From Saposhnikovia divaricata (lineage: Eukaryota; Streptophyta; Magnoliopsida; Apiales; Apiaceae), in contig CM071597.1 of assembly GCA_036435485.1 (NCBI GenBank), forward strand, positions 175,504,147-175,568,146: a stretch of 64,000 nucleotides of DNA. Direction: 5' to 3'. Shown here piece by piece: positions 34,408 to 46,036 of the stretch. Numbering within the stretch: the first letter of the stretch is position 1; each line of letters starts with the position of its first letter. A program made the translations under genes and the position numbers. The notes under the pieces were generated by a model. That model was not told the DNA's origin. It was given only the letters and a program-made list of their open reading frames with translations, and made no database searches.

Positions 34408-37400
34408 TGTAAGAACCCTAATTTTTGGTAATATTTCCTTTTATTTAATATCTTGTGACATTATCATTATGGAACCTTTCTAGTCATCCCTGTTGATTAA
34501 TAGAATTGATTGTCTGAGAAACTGCATTGTTGCATTTATTATGTAAGATAAAAAGGAAGATTGTGAAGACATGAGTCTTATTGTTAGTAAGAGTTATAAA
34601 ACTTGGGATTTGAGAATGGTTAGAGTATTAAAAGATTTATTAAGAATTATGACGAGGAATTATGGACATTCGAGGAATTTACACAATTAAGTACTTAAGG
34701 AATTATAGGGGAAATCTCTACGCGACAAAATATTATTACGAGAGATTAGTTAAGATACAATACGAATTAAAGATTAAATGACAAGCATTGGTAGAAGAAT
34801 AATGATACAAGGAGTAGTATTGCATGCAAGTCCCATGCAACCAAATAGTTAGAAATCAAGTAAACTAGTTAGCAATTGGAAGATGAATAGTGTCTAGTTA
34901 CTTACTTTTTCAAAAAGAGGGACAAGAAGTACAAGGAGCCATGCTTGCTAGTACTTACCTATACTTACATGATATGTATCACCCAACATAACCCTACATC
35001 AATTATTCTACCAACATAACACACAAAACACAAAACACAAACACCCCCCCCCTTGTATTCTTGCTCTCGGCCAAAGACAAAAGTGAAGAGGAAAATTTCT
35101 TCTTCCCCCTCTTCCATCACTCATAAATCACACCATAAATCCTAGGTCATCTCCATCATCTAGACAAGGTATGTTAGCAATTTCAAGCCATTTCATCCAC
35201 CCAATTTCAAGTTATAAATTGTTAAAGCTTGGGTGAATAGTAACCATGTTGAATTTTCTTTTAGATCTTGGATTGTAAGTGTTATAGGAGACCATTTAAG
35301 GTGTTGTTGATTTGTGAAAAGCTTATCCAAGGCCTCTAGGTGCTCAAGAAGGTATAAAAATCTCAAACCCTCTTGGTTATGTATTACTTATAATGTGTGG
35401 TAGTAGATCCATGTGTTTGTGAGCTAATCTTGGTTGTATATGTATTGGATAACATGGATCTTGAGTTTTGATGTGAGATTGTGACTTTTATGATTATGGA
35501 TAATATATAAATATCTCCATGAGTGTTATGAACCATGATCTAAGTGTATTAAGTGTTGGTTGTGTTGTGGAATTGTGAAAATGGTTGATCTAAGTAGTTT
35601 GTGCTTGCTGAGTTTTGTCCAGGAACATTGACCTGTATTGTAACACGATTTTGAACCCCCAAATGTTGTCCCCTGATATCCTACCATATATTGTTGGAAA
35701 TATAATTGAATATAGTTTCTGGAAATGTAAGGTTCATGGCTAGGTGATGTATAGATTTTAAGTTATGGCCGGAGAAGTGAATTGTGTTTCTGGACTCCGG
35801 ACTGCACTAAGTGACCTCCTTGTGAACCTTGTTTAAACCCCTAAAAATATATGTGGGATCATGAAAAATATTGAGAAGCTAGGGAATGTAGTGGTGAAGA
35901 CCACCCAAAAAGAATTGGATTAAAATATGAATTTTTGGATTTTATAAAAATGCTAGAGTAAATTTTCCGCAAGGGAAAAAGTCGATTAGTGGAGCATAAT
36001 TCTAGGGTTGGTGGTTATGATTCGAAAGTGGTAACTAAATTAAGTCGATTAAGTGACGAGCGTAATCGAGTGATGACATGAACCTATAGTGGGGCTAGAG
36101 AGTCATAAGACGAAGTCGTTAAGTTAATTTTGTACCCCCCTAAAACCCCGTAATTAAAGAGATATTGTTAAGGTACTAACGAACGATTATTGCTTATGTA
36201 TAGATCGTTCGAATCCGCACGCTCGACCAACCCAACCAAACCAAGGCAAGTTTACTTTTCAAAACTTATCCATATACAAGGACTTTCACTGTTGTGTTTG
36301 TAGTTTTCAATTATATCAAATGCTATGTTTATCGAAGTATTGATGCAATTGAGATTGTATAAGTACATATATGCTTGTACCCCTTGAACTTAGATTGAAA
36401 TGTTTTCTTCGGACAACGACTCTAGCAATAGAGGTCGTAGCGGTCCGTATATACTATTGACCGGGGAGCGGTATATTATTATATCGTATCTAGATTGCGA
36501 AAACCCGAAGGGTCATTCGGGGAGTATCGTATACTCAAATATTATGTTCATATCTTCGTAAATACTCGAAACCCTATCTTGGATTAAAAGTTTATTTTAT
36601 CGATTAATTATTTTATTAATTATTAATATTAAATCTTAAAATATTATTTACTAATTACTGTTCATTATTTAAAGACAAAGTTAATCCAAGATACATTTTA
36701 ATACTTTCAAACTCGAACTCTTTCGAACTCAAAACATTTTCGAAAACCCCAGGTCAGGTTCTGCTTCTTGTATGATTTCAAGAATCATCGGTCGACTGAT
36801 GTCGAACCTCAATTACTCTGTTTTCAATCAAAATCAAGTTTTAAAAGAAAAAGAAAAAGGGACTCTGGCAGGTGTGGGAACCGTTGACGAACGATTCCCG
36901 GGATGTGTAAGCGGCTGTGAGCCAGGCGGTCCATCAATTATTATTCCGGCCCAGGTGTTGCCGAAGGATGATTACGGATGTAGTTTTCATCGAGGGTGAT
37001 TACGGATGTAGTTTTCACCCGAGGGATAGTTACGGATGTAGTTTCTATCCTTCTACCGGTAGAGAAGACCCGCGGATTATTGGACTTGGATGTGGCGACT
37101 GATCATCGTCAATCCTTGTCAGGTTTTGTGTTTTCTTTAAGTCCCATTGCTCCATTTTGGAAAAATGCTTTGACACTGCTTCTTAGGCTTTTGTGCCGAG
37201 TTGCTGATAGTGTTCTATTTTGATGAGAAAGATGTTGACTCAATGCAGTATCTAGAACTGCAAGTTTATTTTGAAAATAGGGGCACATATTGTTGCACCT
37301 TCGAGATTTATCAACTATGACAAGTGATTTTATATCTGATTGATACAAACAAGTTTCTTAACTGCCAATCATATGAAATGTTATATTGCTTACCTTATAC

Positions 37401-37902
37401 ATATATTTCTTGCTGAGCTATAGTTGCTCACTCTTGCTTGTTTTCAAATTTTACAAACACAACAGCTAAGCGAAATGGCAAGACCCAGACAGACTGCTCG
37501 AAAGTAGGTGACTAGACCCGAGCCAGCACTTGAGATTCCACCGGTAGGCCCCATTAGCCGGATTGGTTGGCAGCTTTTGTTAGTTCGTTTTATTTATCAG
37601 CATGACCTGTGCAAGGCAGTGTATCGTAACAAACTTTCAAGCCGCCAACTTCGCTTCATATCGAAGTGTTGCTGGTAGCATAAATACTATTTAATTCGGT
37701 CTGTAATAACTCTGATAATTTTATTACTGTCTAATCAATGTGTGACGTTTCTGAGGCTCTAACCTCTGTGTGTGTTTGTGGTGTGAGTTATTGTGGGGTC
37801 GATGGCTGTTTTATTTATATTATGTGCAAGAACAGGTATGTTATTAATGGAAAATGGACCGTGAGCGCCTAGATCTCCGACCCCGGATCTGGGGGCGTCA
37901 CA
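34408..37902 (+). mobile_element. Chromovirus solo LTR, subfamily B, second copy
   Basis: TGTAAGAACCCTAATTTTTG to CTGGGGGCGTCACA, perfect gagat duplication (34403-34407, 37903-37907), 3495 bp, no internal domain. Carries the triple TTACGGATGTAGTTT repeat near 36970-37051 and the H3 tail-like start at 37475, here closed by TAG after ARK. A false longer frame at 37854 begins in the LTR tail and runs into the Copia accessory frame. Confidence 0.93.
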
Positions 37903-39896
37903 GAGATGGAAGTAAGGGGGAGCAAAATGCAAATGAAGATAGAATCTTTGGTGAAGAGTTGAGAGCTAGTGGAATTGGTGAATCTGTTGAAGTAGATGGT
38001 GAGCTAATCTTGGTGACTAAAGAAATATTGGAGCAATTACAAAGGGCTCAAACATCAACATTGCCTCCTCTGAAAATCAATGAACCAGTTCCTGAAGTCA
38101 TGGAAACTCCACTGCAGAAACATTGGAGAGAAATGGAAGAGTCCAACAGACTCGGCAAAGGCAAAGACAAAATTCCTGAAAAGGTAAATCCTACAACAAG
38201 ATACATTTGGTCTGATGGAAGTGGATATAGTCCAGAAGAGGCAGAAACGATGATGGTTAGCTACATGGAGAGTACTTTGCAGAACAAAGATGAAGAATTC
38301 AGTGCATTGGTGAATAGTGCCATAAAAGAGGCAGGAGGAGTATATACAAAACTGTCACCAATACTGAAGGACAAAATAACAAGTATCTCTGTGAAGGTGA
38401 ATCTGGAGAAAAGATGGGAAGTTGATGTTTATCTGAAAACTGGCATCTCTATATTCATTACAATGCAGCTACTGCAAAGTCTGCAAGCTAGAGTGTTGAA
38501 TGCCATGGGAACGAAAGTGAAAGCCAATTCTACAATCTTCAATAACGATCTGCTAGCACAAATTAAAGGTCTTTTTGAAGAAAAGCTACCAGAAGTGATT
38601 GAAGAACCCTATGGTATTTGCTACAGAACAACCACAAGCACAGGAGCTAAAAGGATTGGATTTCTGATCCTTAGTGAAGAACCCAGATTGCACTCTAACA
38701 CAATTATGGGAGTGCTGAAACAAATCCTCAAATCTAAGATAAACAGAGACAAAGTCAAGGCTGTCAAAGATATTCACAAACTGCTGGCAAAGAGAAATGA
38801 AAGTCTTAGCTCTCAAGTGAAGAAATTGATTTCTGAAGCTAATGCCAGAAGATGTGAAAGTGGTGGAAGCTGCACATATGATGACACCCTTGATGATGAC
38901 GATATTGATGGAACTGGAGGATCTGGTACAACTTGAAGTGGTCAAGAAACTGCTGAGATTACTGGAAGTCAGACTCAGGAGGAAGCAAAGGAAGAAACTC
39001 CCAAGGATGATAAGAAAGATGCTGAAGCTAAAGATGAGGGAGAGACAGACATTCTTGACACACTGGAAGGAAGTATCTTAAGATTTGTTATTGGCTATTT
39101 TGATGCTGAAAAAGATAATGTCAACAAGGAAGCTGTCAAGAATGGTGAAGTTACTGTCGAAGAAGTTGCTGTCAAAGAAGACACTGTCATGAAAGACACT
39201 GTCAAGAGATTGAATGAAGAAGCTGTCACATGCAAAACTGTCAAGACATCCAAGTCTAAAAAGACAAAACAAAGAGCAAAAGCCTGGCGTACACTTCCAA
39301 GAAAGGGCAAGACAAAGGCTGCAGTAAGGAAAAAGAAGCATGGAGTGGTGTTTCGTAAGAAGCCTATTCGAAGAAGAGAAACAAATAGCTTCGAAATCCA
39401 GAAGGAAGCTGTGACAAGAGATATCACTTCAGTCGAATTGGAGCTGGATAACTCTAAGGAATATGCATCCAGATACATTCTTTGGAAAGATAAAGCAAAA
39501 GTCATGTTTGTTGAGATGGATTTCACTATGGTGAAGGCGTCAACAATAATAGACAGATACACTCTCAAACAAACATCACAAGAAGTAAGGCGTAAAGTTG
39601 ATTACTTCGTGCTAGAAAGAATGGTGGAGCTTATGGGGACGTATAAAAATGTTCCTAAGAAAGCCATGGAACATACCCAAAAGTATCATGCTGAAAGATA
39701 TGCTGAACTTTATGAGAAATATGGTGACCGGAGAGATATCGATGATGTGAATGAGGATGTGAGTATAGATGAGGAAGAACTTGTGTCTAAGTATGATTGG
39801 ACAGAGGGGATGCCCTCCTATACACCTGAAGCAATGGCTGCCTATGAAGCCGAATTAGCTGCTGAAGTTGATAGGAGAAAAGCTAATAATTGGTAA
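37903..39896 (+). pseudogene. Copia accessory protein, middle part
   Basis: After the solo LTR one frame is open for about 660 codons with a single TGA at 38934-38936. The first ~345 residues are probably folded, rich in helix formers (ILEQLQRAQ, LKQILKSKINRDKVKAVKDIHKLL), ending in a D-rich and G-rich tract. Then comes an E/K-rich stretch with repeated (K/E)(D/E)(T/A)VK at 39110-39245, each written with CTGTCAA, a basic KSKKTKQRAKAW region that could be a nuclear localisation signal, and a helical end (WKDKAKVMFVEMDFTMVK). Two glycines and tyrosines recur without a known motif. No database family recalled. Confidence 0.6.
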
Positions 39897-40458
39897 ACGG
39901 ACTGCTGAGGTAGTGGAAGCTGAGCTGAAAGAAAAATGCAAGAAAGTCAACAAGATGAACAGTGAAGCTCCAAACTATCAGCCATGTGCACTGGAAAATC
40001 CTCTCAGGATCATAGATGGCAAAGAAGAAATCTATGTAGATAGTTTTCACAAGCTGAGGACCAGTGTACTGAAAGGTCTATACTGGAAAGTTGTTGGATC
40101 ATCTCACAAATTGGAAATGCTGTGTGCATGAAAATTGGAAGTTATTTTTGATAGTAGGAGAGATGAAGATCCAAAAATTGACAGAAATAGAAGAGTGACC
40201 TTGAATTCTTTTCCTGGCAGAAGATTCAAGATTGAGAACAACATCTTGAAATTCAGAACTTACACCTATGATTTTGAATCATGGTTTGATCTGAAAGATG
40301 TTCAGAATGTCTCTTCTAAACAAATCCAACAGTACATTGATGAGACTGAAGATGATGCTGTATCTACTGATGAAAAGAATCTAGTGCAAGATCTCAGAAA
40401 GTACTTGGAAGAAGCTCTCCACAGAAAGAGAGAGAACAGACAGAACATGAAAGCTTAA
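39897..40458 (+). pseudogene. Copia accessory protein, C-terminal part
   Basis: Continues in the +1 frame from about 39868, with one TGA at 40129-40131. Segments such as LYWKVVGSSHKLEML and FRTYTYDFESWFDLKDVQN look like folded protein; the end (LEEALHRKRENRQNMKA) is charged and helical. Ends at TAA 40456-40458, 190 bases before the 3' LTR. Function unknown. Confidence 0.6.
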
Positions 40459-40634
40459 TAACAAGATAAGTAAATCTCATATCTACTCAACCTCGAGGAG
40501 TACTTGTTTTGCTTTAGATCATTGTCCTATGTAATGCTAAATGCTTGGAAATGTTCTAGAATCCTATTTTAATCTATGTTAGTTAAGTTGTCGGCATGAT
40601 TGTATTGAGAATTTGTTGTTATTTCCCATAAAAA

Positions 40635-40649
40635 CAAATTGGGGGAGAT
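40635..40649 (+). other. Polypurine tract of the large Copia
   Basis: AAATTGGGGGAGAT directly before the 3' LTR start; the standard Copia plus-strand primer. Confidence 0.92.
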
Positions 40650-41699
40650 TGTTAGGATTTATGGGTGATAGCGTAGAGACAACTTAACTAGTACTTATTT
40701 TATTTGTATAGGCTAAGTAGAACATACTGTCACAGCCAGAGTGTGTTCTTTGTATTCAAATAATTGCTGAAATGTAATAAGTATGTATCTTGGAAGAAGT
40801 TCATTGATATGTTCAAGCCTTAAGAGAATACATCAGTTCGACAGCAATAATAAAGTTACTGTCAATACATTAATGGTAACATTACAAGAAGACTGCATGT
40901 TGCAAGGTCACGACATCAAGTCTCATTTGACAGCAACATTGGCTAAAGCATGGGACAGCAACATTCTCACACTTGACAGCAAGTTTGAAGTTCCGACAGC
41001 AACATTGGCGGGAGCTCATACTGTCAACTACTGAATATTCCTATGACAGCAAACTTGGCGGCAAAGGTTACCGTCTCATTGAATTATTTGATTTGGAGAT
41101 TTTATCTCAGTCAAACCTCCGTGACAGTTTAGATGTTCAAGAAATAGATTTGCTGCAATTCGTCAAAGATTGTAGCAGACCTGCAAGACTACGACAGAAG
41201 CTTGAGAGATCACAAGACGAGGCTCGACAATTCAAGAGTATGAAAAGTCTGCATCTACTAGAATTGTTATAGCTAATTTTAGAAAGAACCCAGAATGCCT
41301 TATGCTTAATGATAACTCTGTTTGTATAGCATTTTAGTAAAGGTCACATGGGTGGGCAACTTGTGAGGAGCTGCCACTTGAAAATGACAACAGCTCCGCG
41401 GCCCATGTGACTGAGATGTTAGAGAAAGATTAGTCTATATAGAGACACATCTCTCATTCTTTCTGTAGTGATTTTCTTTCAAGAAGTCGAAGCTTGAGAA
41501 AACCATTTTTCTCGAGGTTGTAGCAACACATTACAAAATAAATAAAATATTTATTTTGTGAGAATATCTTGAATTACTACTTGTGTTTGCAATTCTTGTG
41601 TAGATAGTTTACAATATTTATCATTGTTGTTGAGCTAAAGATTTGAAATTATCTATATTGCATTCAACCCCCCTTCTACAATATACTCTGGGACCAACA
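40650..41699 (+). repeat. 3' LTR of the large Copia
   Basis: 1050 bp copy of 110-1159, with its TGACAG cluster (about 40836-41200) and TATA at 41435-41441. Followed by gtttc (41700-41704), closing the target duplication. Confidence 0.95.
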
Positions 41700-42430
41700 G
41701 TTTCATGTCATCCTCTTCCTTGCCCTCATTTATTTGGAAACGTTTTATCTATGTACCCTATATGATTTGTAAGAAAATAGTACAAATAGAAAATGTAAGC
41801 TAAAATACAAATAGTAATATTTGTAATACTATGTAGTTTGATATGTCTTGAAATCGCTGACGAACACACTAAGAAACTGTCACAAACATGTTGGGATAGA
41901 TTTAGTATGTCAACAGTCATAGTATGTCATGGCATATATATTATTTTGCCTTCAGGACGTGTGTCTTTCACATACCATTACACATTACCTTTGGAGTTTT
42001 AGGGATTTAGTTGATTTCTTTATAATTTGGGCACTATGGTTACCAGTCACATATTTTTGAGTTATTGAAGGGTAACTGTCCCTAGTTGTCACCATAATGT
42101 AATCAGTCATTGGTCATTTCAGGATTCAGTCATTAAAATTCTAGACACTCTACACCATGACCGAGACTACGCAAGGTTTTTTTTTTCCTAGAAACTATTG
42201 CAAGAGTTCCTTATTTTGGTGAGCTTTCCCGCATTTTCTGTTTTAGGTTCTGTCTTTATAATTTATGATATATATGTTCCCTTTTTAGTAGTCTATTTAA
42301 ATAGTTAGTTAAGTTATAATTATGGCATATTCATATTGCAGCCAAAAAAATTGTGGTTTATATATATTAGAATGTTGTAATCAACTTTCTTAGTGTGGAC
42401 GTGTAATCTAATAACAATTTCTTATGGCAG

Positions 42431-42792
42431 CCTTTATGTCTGTTTTACACATGTATGAGAGTTTTGGTTGGTGGAGAAGGGCAGATTATCTGAAAGTCCA
42501 TGTTGCTGAGAGCTGGAATAAAATGCACCATCTGCTCACATCAATTTTGTGCAGCTGGAAAATAGATTTATTTTGAATCATACTGTAAGTTATGCAGATA
42601 AACTATATAGATCAATTATCTTACTGTAATTTTGTTTTGCAGCTGCATGAATATTACTCGGAGGCTCAGTTAAGACAATTATGGCCCGGTGGTGAAGAAA
42701 TTGCCTTATATGGCCAGCAACAACAACAACAACATGGGCAGTTTCAGGGATTTTTCCAGCCTGGACTGCAATGGCTAATCGTAGATCAATAA
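42431..42792 (+). CDS. Exon-like 3' end of an unidentified host gene
   Basis: The second block, 42643-42792, starts after TTTTGTTTTGCAG and reads 49 codons to a TAA with natural-looking composition: LHEYYSEAQLRQLWPGGEE, then a run of six Q, and GFFQPGLQWLIVDQ. A first block starts after CTTATGGCAG at 42431 and reads FMSVLHMYESFGWWRRADYL..., closed by a stop at 42573-42575, with a GTAAGT donor at 42585. The phase at that donor does not join the last block, so splicing is unclear, or the gene is a relic. No product recognised. The large Copia may sit in an upstream intron. Confidence 0.35.
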
Positions 42793-44427
42793 TTAACAGG
42801 AAAATAAAACTAGCGTCCGAGCCATGCGATTTCTGTTATATTCATCTTTTAATTATGCTAGTACCTCAAGTGATTAGACTATAAAATAGCATTGATTGTT
42901 AATTATCAGCCTAGATGACTTATATTGTGTTTGTAGCATGCATTTACACTAGAGGAATACCCATCCTCATTGTATCAAGTGCATTACTATTCTAAATAAT
43001 AATGTTATCATTCTTACTACGAAACTGTGTCAAATATAATATTCAGCACATTTATATTCCCTGCAAGATTTTGTCCAAAATGTGCTTGTAACATAAGCTA
43101 TACAATATACCATTGATTAATCCAAGCGGTTGTATTACTGATGTGAGATGAGTAACTCTAATGAACCTTAAGGTATTAGTGAAAGCTACTAAATGAATGT
43201 TATACTTTTCTTATTGATAAGCCGATTTCTGGGGGTCCTTCCCCCAACTCACACACATGCATGCTGCAATTGAGGCTTAAACCCCCAACCTCTTGCTATC
43301 AAAGAGAGGAAAAGAGGGATACTGAAGTAGGATAGTAATTAATGAAAAACCGTGATAAAAATGGTAGTATGGATTAAAAGAAAAAAAATCTCCTAGCCAT
43401 AAGGTGATTCATGGACAGAAAAACCATTATCCCCAGGATTTTCAACCATTGTTTGGATCCCAACCCATATCAAACCATCTTCTAATTAAATGTACGTTCT
43501 CAAATCATGTTATATGACAACCTATAAGTACTAAAAATTATTAGTAGAAGCGAGTGGAACTTATACTTTCAGCAAACACAAGGCAATACAGTTGGGTAGA
43601 ACTGAACAAGGGGCACTACAGAGTGATAGGATGATAGTAATGTCATATCAAATGTTACACACAAACTACCTTCTCATAAAAGGAACAAAGTGGCCACACC
43701 AAATGCTATAAAGATTATTACAGAAGTATTGATGTGAAAGTAACACTAACAAACATGAGCGGTACAAGATAAGAAAAAGTTAGGGAAGGTGAAGGTGGAT
43801 GTGGATGTGGTGTAAACATGTGAACATATACGAGTTCTATAATTACATAACTAACCAGATGAATTTTGTGCACCATTAGATCTATATTGTTTCTGAACAA
43901 AAACAAAATTTTAAAGATAAAAAGAAAATAAAGTATAAAACTTAATTTGCTTAACCCCAATCGAAATGTCTATATATGTCCCAAAAAATCTAACACAGGT
44001 TGTTTCTTCCCACATTGCTAGACAGATAATTACACTTCCAATCATGAAGGATCTTCTGTTGTTCTTACCACCTCCAGCCCTATCAAGAATAAGCACCAAT
44101 TTTCGGTCATTATACAATAATAATAATGCATAAAAAACATAAAATTGGACGAGGAAACATTTACAACAGATATTATGTAGTCCAATGCAGTCCCAAAATA
44201 TTAAGGATCAGAAAATATAACATACCAATGCAATTAATCTAAGGAGCACCAGAAGAAGTTCCTTTGCCTTTTCCTAAAGCTTGATAATCCATCTTATTCT
44301 TGTATAGTGAATCATTTGCTGAAATTAATAATGTATAAGGGGTTAATAGGTTCGTTGAAATTCAAATAGATTCATATGATAGGGGGATTATAGAGATTTG
44401 ACATAGTGGTGGCATTTACAAACTCAC
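42793..44427. other. Intergenic stretch
   Basis: AT-rich. A small GGGGGTCCTTCCCCC inverted repeat is at 43227-43241. The minus strand at 43911-44117 reads 68 codons (R-S-F-M-I-G-S-V-I-I-C-L-A-M-W-E-E), faintly like an OB-fold strand, but unsupported. Nothing else seen. Confidence 0.5.
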
Positions 44428-44526
44428 CTCGTCTTTTAGTTGCAAAATAGTATCAGTTACGCAACAAATTTCTTCTATAGACAAATCTTTATGATCCATG
44501 TGATAAATATCTTCCTGAATCTCTTC
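44428..44526 (-). CDS. Exon-like block, minus strand
   Basis: 99 bases = 33 codons without stop, preceded by TTTTGTAG and followed by GTGAGT, reading EEIQEDIYHMDHKDLSIEEI... Symmetric phase. Downstream on the same strand, TTAATTTCAG at about 44323 could be the next acceptor. Origin unknown; perhaps a host gene or a captured fragment. Confidence 0.3.
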
Positions 44527-44546
44527 CTACAAAATTATGCAGAAAT

Positions 44547-44860
44547 TCATAGAGATTCATATAAGTTCGTACAAATTCGTTCATAATCTAGCACATGGTA
44601 GTAGAGATTCATAAAAATTATGGTTTAAATTTAAGCAAGCCGTTAAAAATTTGCTACACTAATCTCTTAAAGATTCATAGAGATTCTAGCAAAAGGTAGT
44701 ATAAATTCGTATAGATTCGTGTAGTTTCGTATAGATTCGTATAGATTTGTATTAATTTTATTTCTAAATTAAGTACTCTAGTAAACAATTGTATAGATTA
44801 GAAAAGATTCGTGTAGATTCGTATAGATTCGTATAGATTCGTATAGATTCGTATACAGAC
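44547..44860. repeat. GATTCGTATA repeat module 1
   Basis: A ~180-bp unique core (CATAATCTAGCACATGGTAG...AGATTCATAGAGATTCTAGCA) followed by tandem 10-bp GATTCGTATA/GATTCGTGTA units to 44860. Copies at 44950 and 45808. Confidence 0.85.
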
Positions 44861-44949
44861 TATGCATCCTTATGATGCGTATAGTTTAAGCAAATTTAAA
44901 TAGTTAAATAACAGATAAGGTCACACGTAGTGGTAATACGTATTCTGCA

Positions 44950-45182
44950 GAAATTCGTAGATTTTCATATAAGTTCGTACAGATTCGTATAGAATCTAGC
45001 ACATGGTAGTAGAGATTCATAAAAATTATGGTTTAAATTTAGGCAAGCCATTAAAAATTTGCTACACTAATATCTTAAAGATTCTTAGAGATTCTAGCAC
45101 AAGGTAGTATAGATTCTAATTTTATTTCCAAATTAAGTAGTAAACATTCGTATAGATTCAAAGAGATTCGTGTAGATTCGTG
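44950..45182. repeat. GATTCGTATA repeat module 2
   Basis: Same core as module 1 with about 95% identity by eye, shorter GATTCGT tail ending near 45182. Confidence 0.85.
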
Positions 45183-45807
45183 AAAAACAAAGGTTAAAGA
45201 TATAGAACTATAAATAAGAATCTTATATTCTTTTTACTGAATATAGTTCTCTGGAATTGAATATTTTTGCACATCTCAGTGCTAATTTGACATAAATGAA
45301 GCTCATTCACCGCTATATGGTTTGCAATTAGGCTAGTGATGCAGTATAGTACCGAAGATGGTGCCTTAAGTGCACATTACAGATATTTTAATAAGTTTCC
45401 AATAGTAAATGGCTACCACAAATTTAAATAGTTAAATAACAGCTAAGGTAACACGTAGTGGTAATATGTATTTTGCAGACAGTGCATCCAGAGGATGTTT
45501 ATTCAACAGGCATTTTGGGTGGTGTGTAGTGTCATTGGGTATTTTGGGTTCCTTTTGCAAGAAAATTTGTAATTAGGTGTCATTGTGTGATTTATATCTG
45601 GAGTTTCTTTTTTCGTTCATAATAAGTCATGATTTTTCAATAGAGACCCATACTTTATATTACATTGATAGAAGAAGTATGTTATAAACAACAGACTTGC
45701 AGGAAGTCCGCGGTTGAAGCACCAAGTCTGCTAGATAGGTCAGCCACTTAGTCAGATAGGTGTAACATAATTAATTGTACATACTTCAATGCAAGTTCTT
45801 AGGTACA
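45183..45807. other. Spacer between repeat modules
   Basis: About 620 bases of AT-rich DNA. Two similar pieces (AAATTTAAATAGTTAAATAACAG at 44889 and 45421, each followed by GGTAACACGTAGTGGTAAT) show that the spacer is partly duplicated as well. No gene seen. Confidence 0.5.
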
Positions 45808-46036
45808 AAATTATGCGGAAATTCGTTGAGATTCATATAAGTTCGTACAGATTCGTATATAATCTAGCACATGGTACTAGAGATTCATAAAAATTATGGT
45901 TTAAATTTAGGCAAGCCATTAAAAATTTACTACACTAATTCTTAAAGATTCATAGAGATTCTAGCACAAAATAGTATAGATTCATATAGATTCGTGTAGT
46001 TTCGTGTAGATTCATATAGATTCGTGTAGATTCGTA
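45808..46036. repeat. GATTCGTATA repeat module 3
   Basis: Third copy of the core with GATTCGTGTA units that run directly into the COI1 fragment at 46037. A partial fourth copy (TTCTAGCACAAGGTAGTAGAGATTCATG) follows the fragment at 46264-46291. Confidence 0.85.

Larger units (their letters stand above)
110..41699 (+). mobile_element. Giant Sirevirus-like Copia retrotransposon, heavily nested
   Basis: Seen: two 1050-bp LTRs beginning TGTTAGG and ending CCAACA, perfect flanking gtttc duplication, initiator-Met type primer-binding site just inside the left LTR, polypurine tract before the right LTR, and pol domains in Copia order (PR-IN-RT-RH). Subtracting four dated insertions with their duplications leaves about 14.5 kb, far above the usual 5-9 kb for Copia. 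A gag with coiled coil and two zinc knuckles, plus a long extra region after RNase H, fits the SIRE/Maximus lineage. All main reading frames carry stops or frameshifts, so it is not autonomous now. LTRs differ at 16 sites plus one indel in the first ~435 bp by hand count. Confidence 0.95.

Noticed and set aside
37854..37902. Start of a 360-codon frame
   Set aside because: The first ~17 codons are the tail of the solo LTR; the real coding part is the Copia accessory frame from 37903.
43911..44117. OB-fold (replication protein A or Helitron) exon on the minus strand
   Set aside because: Only a weak resemblance over about 20 residues; no helicase or Rep motif anywhere near.
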